Positions 37,966 through 43,734 of a DNA stretch of 43,734 nt are shown in pieces. The notes beneath the pieces are model-generated. The model worked only from the letters and a program-made list of their open reading frames with translations, was not told where the DNA came from and ran no database searches. The position numbers were made by a program, and so were the translations under genes. Position 1 is the stretch's first letter. Each line of letters begins with the position of its first letter. Origin of the DNA: Pantoea stewartii subsp. stewartii (GTDB taxonomy: Bacteria > Pseudomonadota > Gammaproteobacteria > Enterobacterales > Enterobacteriaceae). Location: NCBI RefSeq assembly GCF_008801695.1, contig NZ_VZPF01000042.1:1-43734 (forward strand), written 5' to 3'.

Positions 37966-38495
37966 CTATTTCGCCAGCGCGACCTTAATCGTTTCCAGAA
38001 TAATCGGGTCTTCTGGCGACATATCGGGCGAGAAACGCTGGATCACGCTGCCGTCACGTCCAATCAGGAATTTTTCAAAATTCCACAAAATATCCCCTGG
38101 CGCTTTTGGTGCCCGGCCTTTACTGACCATACGCTCATAAAAGCCACTTTCTTCCGGCCGAACGGCATCCGGTTTTGCGGCCACCAGCTGCGCATAAAGC
38201 GGATGACGATGTTCACCATTCACCTCACATTTTTCGAACAGAGGAAAGGTCACACCGTAGGTGGTGCTGCAAAACGTCTTGATTTCTTCGCTGGTGCCGG
38301 GTTCCTGCTCCAGGAACTGATTGCACGGAAAACCCAGTACACTGAAGCCCTATGGATATTTTCCAGTGCTTCGTATTGCGGCGTTAAACCACATTTCGAG
38401 GCCACGTTCACCACCAGCAGGACGTTGCCCTGCCAGGCAGACAGCGTGGTTTTCTCACCATCCAGCGTAACCAGTTCAGTTTGATAAATGCTCAT
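37966..38495 (-). pseudogene. btuE: Glutathione peroxidase-like BtuE, small deletion with frameshift
   Basis: BtuE is a glutathione/thioredoxin-dependent peroxidase; it is not needed for B12 transport. Part 1 (from 38495) is MSIYQTELVTLDGEK to SKCGLTPQYEALENIH, with the peroxidatic cysteine at about 35. The text then goes out of frame (SVYWVFRAISSWSR). In another frame the family sequence resumes: VLGFPCNQFLEQEPG, then VTFPLFEKCEVNGEH and FLIGRDGSVIQRFSPDM. Compared with E. coli, about six residues (roughly KAWVDR) are missing at the junction near 38350-38365, so about 16 bases were lost. As read, the second half, including the catalytic Gln/Trp region, is not translated. btuD downstream may still be reached by its own start. 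Confidence 0.88.
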
Positions 38496-38510
38496 ACGGG
38501 GTTCCTGTGG

Positions 38511-39518
38511 TTAAGACTTGTTTGTCAGCGCAGGCTGACGTGTCGATTTGACTAACAGAACGATAAACAATGGCTCACCCAGCGTGGCCGTGACCACGCC
38601 AACAGGCAACTCAGCCGAGGCCAGTGCCAGACGGGCAATAATATCTGCCCCCAACAGTACGCTGGCCCCTGCCAGCGCGGAGGCCGGCAGCAACGCACGA
38701 TGATCGTGCAATCCCACCAGGCGTAACAGATGAGGAATGACCAGCCCGACAAATCCTATCGCCCCGGCCAGCGCAACGCTTACCCCGACCAGCCAGCCCA
38801 TGGCCAGCACCAGCAGATTACGCCAGCAGACCAGAGACAGTCCCAACTGGCGCGCGGAGGTCTCACCGAGGGCCAACAGATTGAGCGCGCGGGCCGCCGT
38901 CATGCTGGCCAGAATCACCGGCAATAACGCCAGCATCATCCAGCCATAACGCCGGTCGATGCCGCTGAATCCGCCCATCATCCAGTACATCAGTTGGCGC
39001 AAATCGAGGCTGCTGCTGAAATACACCGCCCATGTCATCATCGCGCTGCAAATCATGCCCAACGCTACGCCGGTGAGCAACAAACGGCTGACGGATAAAT
39101 GGCGGTGGGCAAAGTGCAACAGAATCAGCGTAATCACCAACGCGCCCGCTATCGCCGAAAGCGAGAGGCTCCATAATGCGCCACCGCTGAACAGCACGCC
39201 CGCCACCAGGCCAATGCCTGCCCCGCTGGACACCCCCAGCAGGCCGGGCTCGGCCAGCGGATTGGTAAACAGCGCCTGCATCATCACCCCGCTCAACGCC
39301 AGCGCCGCCCCCACCAGCATCACCGCGACGGTACGGGGTAAACGTAACTGGCCGACAAACAGCCTGCCGCTCTCACTCCACCATGCGGCAGGCCCTATCC
39401 AGCGCTCGCCTGCACACAGGCTGACCGTAAAAAGCGCCAGCAGCAGCAGACTCAGGCCCATCAGCCATTTTTGATTTTGCCGTGTGCTGTGCCGTGCAAG
39501 TTGTTCAAGCTGGAACAT
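38511..39518 (-). CDS. btuC: Vitamin B12 ABC transporter permease BtuC
   Basis: BtuC is the membrane channel of the cobalamin importer; the family has ten transmembrane helices. The 335-residue protein (E. coli: 326) shows the FecCD-family motifs [35 protein letters not shown], and the BtuD-contacting loop [16 protein letters not shown]. The ATG at 39518 ([11 protein letters not shown]) is nine bases upstream of a TTG that would align better with the E. coli start; neither has a good ribosome binding site. The gene follows ihfA on the same strand after a terminator, as in E. coli. Confidence 0.95.
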   Translation of the reverse strand: MFQLEQLARHSTRQNQKWLMGLSLLLLALFTVSLCAGERWIGPAAWWSESGRLFVGQLRLPRTVAVMLVGAALALSGVMMQALFTNPLAEPGLLGVSSGAGIGLVAGVLFSGGALWSLSLSAIAGALVITLILLHFAHRHLSVSRLLLTGVALGMICSAMMTWAVYFSSSLDLRQLMYWMMGGFSGIDRRYGWMMLALLPVILASMTAARALNLLALGETSARQLGLSLVCWRNLLVLAMGWLVGVSVALAGAIGFVGLVIPHLLRLVGLHDHRALLPASALAGASVLLGADIIARLALASAELPVGVVTATLGEPLFIVLLVKSTRQPALTNKS

Positions 39519-39579
39519 AAGCGGAATTGATCTGGGTAACAGAGAATTGATTGTAAAAGGATTGCGAAAAAAAGAAATG

Positions 39580-39605
39580 AAAAAGGCCGCTTGCGCGGCC
39601 TTTTT
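39580..39605 (-). terminator. ihfA terminator
   Basis: GGCCGC-TTGC-GCGGCC with A/T runs on both sides, between the ihfA stop and btuC. On the minus strand it reads as a canonical terminator ending in TTTTT. Confidence 0.85.
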
Positions 39606-39617
39606 AAAACACTGGGA

Positions 39618-39920
39618 TCAGTCACTGTCTTTGGGTGTGGCGTTCTCAACGCGACTTTTAAGCTTCTGCCCTGGACGGAAGGTGACTACGCGACGTGCAG
39701 TAATCGGAATATCCTCTCCCGTTTTTGGGTTTCTGCCCGGACGTTGGTTTTTGTCACGCAGATCAAAATTACCAAACCCCGACAGTTTAACCTGTTCTCC
39801 ATTTTCCAAAGCGCGGCGAACCTCTTCGAAAAACAGCTCCACTAACTCTTTTGCATCACGTTTGCTCAGCCCGAGTTTCTCAAACAGGTATTCTGACATC
39901 TCAGCTTTTGTAAGCGCCAT
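39618..39920 (-). CDS. ihfA: Integration host factor alpha subunit
   Basis: IhfA pairs with IhfB to bend DNA sharply at specific sites and takes part in transcription, replication and recombination. The 100-residue protein begins [18 protein letters not shown]. The DNA-binding beta-arm segment is [18 protein letters not shown] with the tip proline, and [10 protein letters not shown] precedes it. It starts four bases after the pheT stop with GAGGGA inside the pheT end, so it is cotranscribed with pheST. Confidence 0.98.
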   Translation of the reverse strand: MALTKAEMSEYLFEKLGLSKRDAKELVELFFEEVRRALENGEQVKLSGFGNFDLRDKNQRPGRNPKTGEDIPITARRVVTFRPGQKLKSRVENATPKDSD

Positions 39921-39924
39921 AGGT

Positions 39925-42312
39925 TCAATCCCTCAAGGTTGCCTGGAATCGCTCTTTTAATGCCGCAACGCATTTGGCAACCGTCGCGGCAATCTCCTCT
40001 TCTTCGAGTGTCCGGCTGGTATCCTGCAAAATCAGGCTGATTGCGAGGCTCTTATAGCCCTCGGAAACACCCTTACCTCGGTACACGTCAAACAAGTTTA
40101 CGCCAACTACCTGATTTACGCCAACTTTCTTACACTCTGCGATGATATCTGCTGCGGGCACGTTTTCCGCCACAACAACGGCGATATCTCGGCGGTTTGC
40201 CGGGAAGCGCGAAATCTCTTGCGCATCAGGCAGGACGCGGTCTGCGACCTTATTCCAAAGCAGTTCAAAGACTAAGGTGCGACCGTTGAGATCCAGCTTA
40301 CGTTCAAGTTCGGGATGAACCACTCCGATAAATCCGATTCGTTCATCATGCAAATAAATTGCCGCACTTTGTCCCGGATGTAACGCCGGATTCGCTTCTG
40401 CACGGAAAGTGATGGCGTCGAGCTTACCGGTTAAATCCAGTAATGACTCTAAATCGCCTTTCAAATCATAGAAGTCAACCGCCTGGCGCGCCAGATCCCA
40501 GTGCTCTTCGAAGCGATTGCCACTCAGTACGCCGGCCAGCATCAAATCCTGACGGATACCTAAATCTGCCTGTGTATCAGGCACAAAACGCAGACCGCTC
40601 TCAAACAGGCGCACGCGGCTCTGCTGACGATTCTGGTTATAGACCACGGCGCTCAGCAAACCGGTCCACAGCGACAGACGCATGGTGGACATATCGCTGG
40701 AAATCGGGCTTGGCAGCAGCAATGCCTCTTCGCCGGGATGCAGCAACTGCTGGACTTTTGGATCCACGAAGCTGTAGGTAATGGCCTCCTGATAGCCTTT
40801 ATCCACCAGCAGCATCTTCGCGCGTTTCAGCGACAGGTTGGCTTCACGGTGCTTCGTCATTACCAGCCCGGCCTGCACCGGCACGTTCGGGATATTGTTG
40901 TAACCGTAGATGCGCGCAATCTCTTCCACCAGGTCTTCTTCGATAGCCATATCGAAGCGCCAGGTCGGTGCGACCGCCTGCCATTCCTGACTGCCTACGC
41001 TCACCTCACAACCGAGGCGGGTCAGAATGTCGGTCACCTGGGCATCGCTGACCACATGACCGATTAAGCGATCCAGCTTCTCACGACGTAAGGTGATAGT
41101 GGCAGGCACCGGCAACGCGGCCTCTACCGTCTGATCGATAACCGGACCGGCTTCGCCGCCACAGATGCTCAGCAGCAGCTGAGTCGCCCGCGCGATCGCC
41201 TTGTGCTGCAGCGCCGAATCCACGCCACGCTCGTAACGATGTGAAGCATCCGTATGCAAACCATGACGACGCGCCCGGCCGGTAATCGCCAGCGGCTCAA
41301 ACCAGGCGCATTCCAGTAAAATATTTTGCGTTTCGGTGTTTACGCCGGAATGCTCACCGCCAAAAATGCCGCCCATCGCCAGCGCTTTCTGGTGGTCAGC
41401 AATGACCAGCGTATCGCTGCTGAGTCTGGCTTCTGTACCGTCCAGCAGCGTGAGTGCTTCGCCCTCTTCTGCCATGCGCACCACGATCCCGCCGTCAAGA
41501 CGATCCAGATCGAAGGCGTGCATCGGCTGACCCAGCTCCAGCAGCACGTAGTTGGTGATATCCACGACCGGATCGATAGAGCGAATACCGCAGCGGCGCA
41601 GTTTCTCTCTCATCCACAGCGGCGTTGCTGCGGCAACGTTCACGCCTTTGACCACCCGGCCTAAATAGCGAGGACAGGCATCGGTCGCGTCAACGCGAAT
41701 CGGGAAGGTATCGGGAATCGTGGCAGTGACCGGCTCGATGGCGGGCGCATTTAGCGGCAGGCCGTTCAGGACCGCAACATCCCGAGCGATGCCCATGATG
41801 CCCAGACAGTCAGCGCGGTTAGGCGTCACGCTGATTTCGATGGTGTTGTCATCTAACTGCAGATAGTCACGGATATCGGTGCCCACAGGCGCATCGGCAG
41901 GCAGTTCAATAATGCCATTGTGATCATCGGAAATACCCAGCTCCGAGAACGAGCACAGCATGCCTTCCGAGGGTTCACCACGCAGCTTTGCGGCTTTGAT
42001 TTTGAAATCGCCAGGCAGAACGGCACCCACGGTGGCGACGGCTACTTTCAGGCCCTGACGACAGTTCGGCGCACCGCACACGATGTCCAGCAGACGATCG
42101 CCCCCGGTGTTGATTTTGGTCACACGCAGCTTGTCGGCATTCGGGTGTTGACCGCACTCTACGACCTCACCGACCACCACGCCATGAAACGCGCCAGCCA
42201 CTGGCTCAACGCCATCCACTTCCAGACCCGCCATGGTGATTTGTTCTGACAGCGCTGCGCTGTCAAGGGCTGGATTTACCCATTCGCGTAACCAGAGTTC
42301 ACTGAATTTCAT
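39925..42312 (-). CDS. pheT: Phenylalanyl-tRNA synthetase beta chain
   Basis: PheT is the editing and structural subunit of the (alpha-beta)2 synthetase. It has 795 residues, the E. coli length. Domains in order: tRNA-binding OB fold (about 39-150, with [20 protein letters not shown]), B3/B4 editing domain (about 210-390, with [15 protein letters not shown]), B5 (about 400-475), the synthetase-like core (about 480-690), and the C-terminal ferredoxin-fold anticodon-binding domain (about 700-795, with [12 protein letters not shown]). It is 14 bases after the pheS stop. Confidence 0.98.
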   Translation of the reverse strand: MKFSELWLREWVNPALDSAALSEQITMAGLEVDGVEPVAGAFHGVVVGEVVECGQHPNADKLRVTKINTGGDRLLDIVCGAPNCRQGLKVAVATVGAVLPGDFKIKAAKLRGEPSEGMLCSFSELGISDDHNGIIELPADAPVGTDIRDYLQLDDNTIEISVTPNRADCLGIMGIARDVAVLNGLPLNAPAIEPVTATIPDTFPIRVDATDACPRYLGRVVKGVNVAAATPLWMREKLRRCGIRSIDPVVDITNYVLLELGQPMHAFDLDRLDGGIVVRMAEEGEALTLLDGTEARLSSDTLVIADHQKALAMGGIFGGEHSGVNTETQNILLECAWFEPLAITGRARRHGLHTDASHRYERGVDSALQHKAIARATQLLLSICGGEAGPVIDQTVEAALPVPATITLRREKLDRLIGHVVSDAQVTDILTRLGCEVSVGSQEWQAVAPTWRFDMAIEEDLVEEIARIYGYNNIPNVPVQAGLVMTKHREANLSLKRAKMLLVDKGYQEAITYSFVDPKVQQLLHPGEEALLLPSPISSDMSTMRLSLWTGLLSAVVYNQNRQQSRVRLFESGLRFVPDTQADLGIRQDLMLAGVLSGNRFEEHWDLARQAVDFYDLKGDLESLLDLTGKLDAITFRAEANPALHPGQSAAIYLHDERIGFIGVVHPELERKLDLNGRTLVFELLWNKVADRVLPDAQEISRFPANRRDIAVVVAENVPAADIIAECKKVGVNQVVGVNLFDVYRGKGVSEGYKSLAISLILQDTSRTLEEEEIAATVAKCVAALKERFQATLRD

Positions 42313-42326
42313 TGGATAACCTGCCC

Positions 42327-43328
<1,002 letters not shown>

Positions 43329-43380
43329 TCAGGCTGGTTAGTACTTGTTGGGACCTGCCGGTCCAATATGCCAGCGCCAA

Positions 43381-43410
43381 AAATAAAAAAGCCTCCACGT
43401 GGGAGGCTTT
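43381..43410 (-). terminator. pheST attenuator terminator
   Basis: On the minus strand AAAGCCTCC-CACGT-GGAGGCTTT is followed by a long T-rich run. It lies between pheM and pheS. In E. coli this hairpin is suppressed when ribosomes stall on the Phe codons of pheM. Confidence 0.9.
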
Positions 43411-43457
43411 CAGCGCGATTTTTCGTTTCTTTTCTTATGCGCAAAAGCCCCTGATTG

Positions 43458-43502
43458 TCAGGCGCTAAAGTAAAAAAAGAAACGGAAAATAGCAGCATTC
43501 AT
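43458..43502 (-). CDS. pheM: Leader peptide PheM
   Basis: The 14-residue peptide MNAAIFRFFFYFSA has five Phe codons, four of them in RFFFYF. It matches E. coli PheM except for the last residue (A in place of T). It senses charged tRNA-Phe and controls pheST-ihfA by attenuation. It lies about 50 bases before the attenuator hairpin. Confidence 0.95.
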   Translation of the reverse strand: MNAAIFRFFFYFSA

Positions 43503-43536
43503 GCTTGCGTTACCTTGTCGTGATACTCAACGGCAC

Positions 43537-43566
43537 TATTGAAAAGCGCAGAGGCGAAAAAGTCAA
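43537..43566 (-). promoter_or_regulatory. Candidate pheM promoter
   Basis: On the minus strand TTGACT (43561-43566) and TCAATA (43537-43542) are 18 bases apart, a good -35 with a weak -10, about 35 bases before the pheM ATG. It lies inside the intact stretch between the right-hand insertion sequence and pheM, so pheST-ihfA should still be transcribed. Confidence 0.6.
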
Positions 43567-43590
43567 TCTTTTTCTCAGGTTACAGGTAAT

Positions 43591-43609
43591 AAAAAAGGGA
43601 GCAAGCTCC
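43591..43609 (-). terminator. Terminator remnant of an upstream minus-strand gene
   Basis: On the minus strand GGAGC-TT-GCTCC is followed by CTTTTTT. In E. coli rplT lies upstream of pheM, so this is probably the rplT-operon terminator. The insertion sequence starts at its outer edge. Confidence 0.6.
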
Positions 43610-43734
43610 TGACGAATCCCCACAAAAATGAGACAGACATAGCAAGATGTGATCTACTGATTCTTCCACAAATTCAATGGGATCACCGCTATGCCTGCCC
43701 GTAAAGTATGTCAGAATTTTTTTCAGGATGCTCT
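43609..43734 (+). mobile_element. Probable IS10-like (IS4 family) element, left end only
   Basis: From 43609 the sequence CTGACGAATCCCCACAAAAA resembles the IS10/Tn10 end (CTGAGAGATCCCCTCATAAT), and an open frame for a possible transposase starts 82 bases inside. The expected rplT gene is not here. The element runs off the right edge, so neither the far end nor the target duplication can be seen. The boundary is approximate and the family assignment is tentative. Confidence 0.5.
43691..43734 (+). CDS. Start of a possible transposase (cut by window edge)
   Basis: An ATG at 43691 opens a frame reading MPARKVCQNFFQDA to the window end. TGGGA lies about ten bases upstream as a ribosome binding site. 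Fourteen codons are too few to identify the protein; the IS10-like end before it suggests a DDE transposase of the IS4 family. Confidence 0.4.
   Translation, partial: MPARKVCQNFFQDA

Overview
The window is a piece of an enterobacterial chromosome. Gene order follows the Escherichia coli block from ydhF/ydhL through pykF, lpp, suf, ppsA, aroH and btuCED to ihfA-pheTS. Protein variants such as the Lpp C-terminus point to the Erwiniaceae (Pantoea/Erwinia type); that genus-level placement is an inference. Several genes of the E. coli block are absent here: sodB and ydhP between mepH and purR, menI and ydiH between sufA and ydiJ, and ydiE between aroH and selO.

Layout. 1-331: end of an IS903-type (IS5 family) element that truncates ydhF. 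1078-4925: ydhL, the electrophile/methylglyoxal defence genes nemR-nemA-gloA, then rnt and grxD. 5293-13820: mepH, a tandem 8-bp repeat, the tiny membrane protein ynhF, purR, punR/punC, a frameshifted cfa, ribC and mdtK. 13973-14216: three tRNA-Val(GAC) genes. 14561-16516: pykF and lpp. 16760-23360: a frameshifted ldtE and the complete sufABCDSE Fe-S assembly operon (minus strand). 23752-24156: an unrecognised gene behind a Fur-box-like site. 24187-28542: ydiJ and ydiK. About 28804-28909: the sRNA RprA with an RcsB box. 29103-33953: ppsA, ppsR, aroH. 33955-35573: selO broken by a 173-bp non-autonomous IS903-type element with a perfect 9-bp target duplication. 35665-39518: ydiV, nlpC, btuD, a broken btuE, btuC. 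39618-43502: ihfA, pheT, pheS and the leader peptide pheM. The last ~126 bases look like the start of another insertion sequence (IS10-like, IS4 family).

How the genes work together. NemR/NemA/GloA form a reactive-electrophile detoxification unit with NemR operators in front of both nemR and nemA. PurR, PunR and PunC handle purine regulation and nucleoside export. PykF, PpsA and PpsR are the opposing enzymes and regulator of the pyruvate/PEP node, and both pykF and ppsA carry candidate Cra sites. Lpp and LdtE belong to the same envelope layer, and RprA reports envelope stress through Rcs. SufABCDSE builds Fe-S clusters, with GrxD as a carrier. PheM attenuates pheST-ihfA.

The most unusual feature is the density of broken genes: ydhF (IS), selO (small element), cfa (two frameshifts), ldtE (one frameshift) and btuE (small deletion). 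Two of the frameshifts are single-base insertions that complete a perfect inverted repeat, the signature of quasipalindrome template switching. I found no clearly new multi-gene system. The best leads are the small mobile element, these frameshifts, the Fur-boxed orphan gene and the 8-bp tandem repeat.
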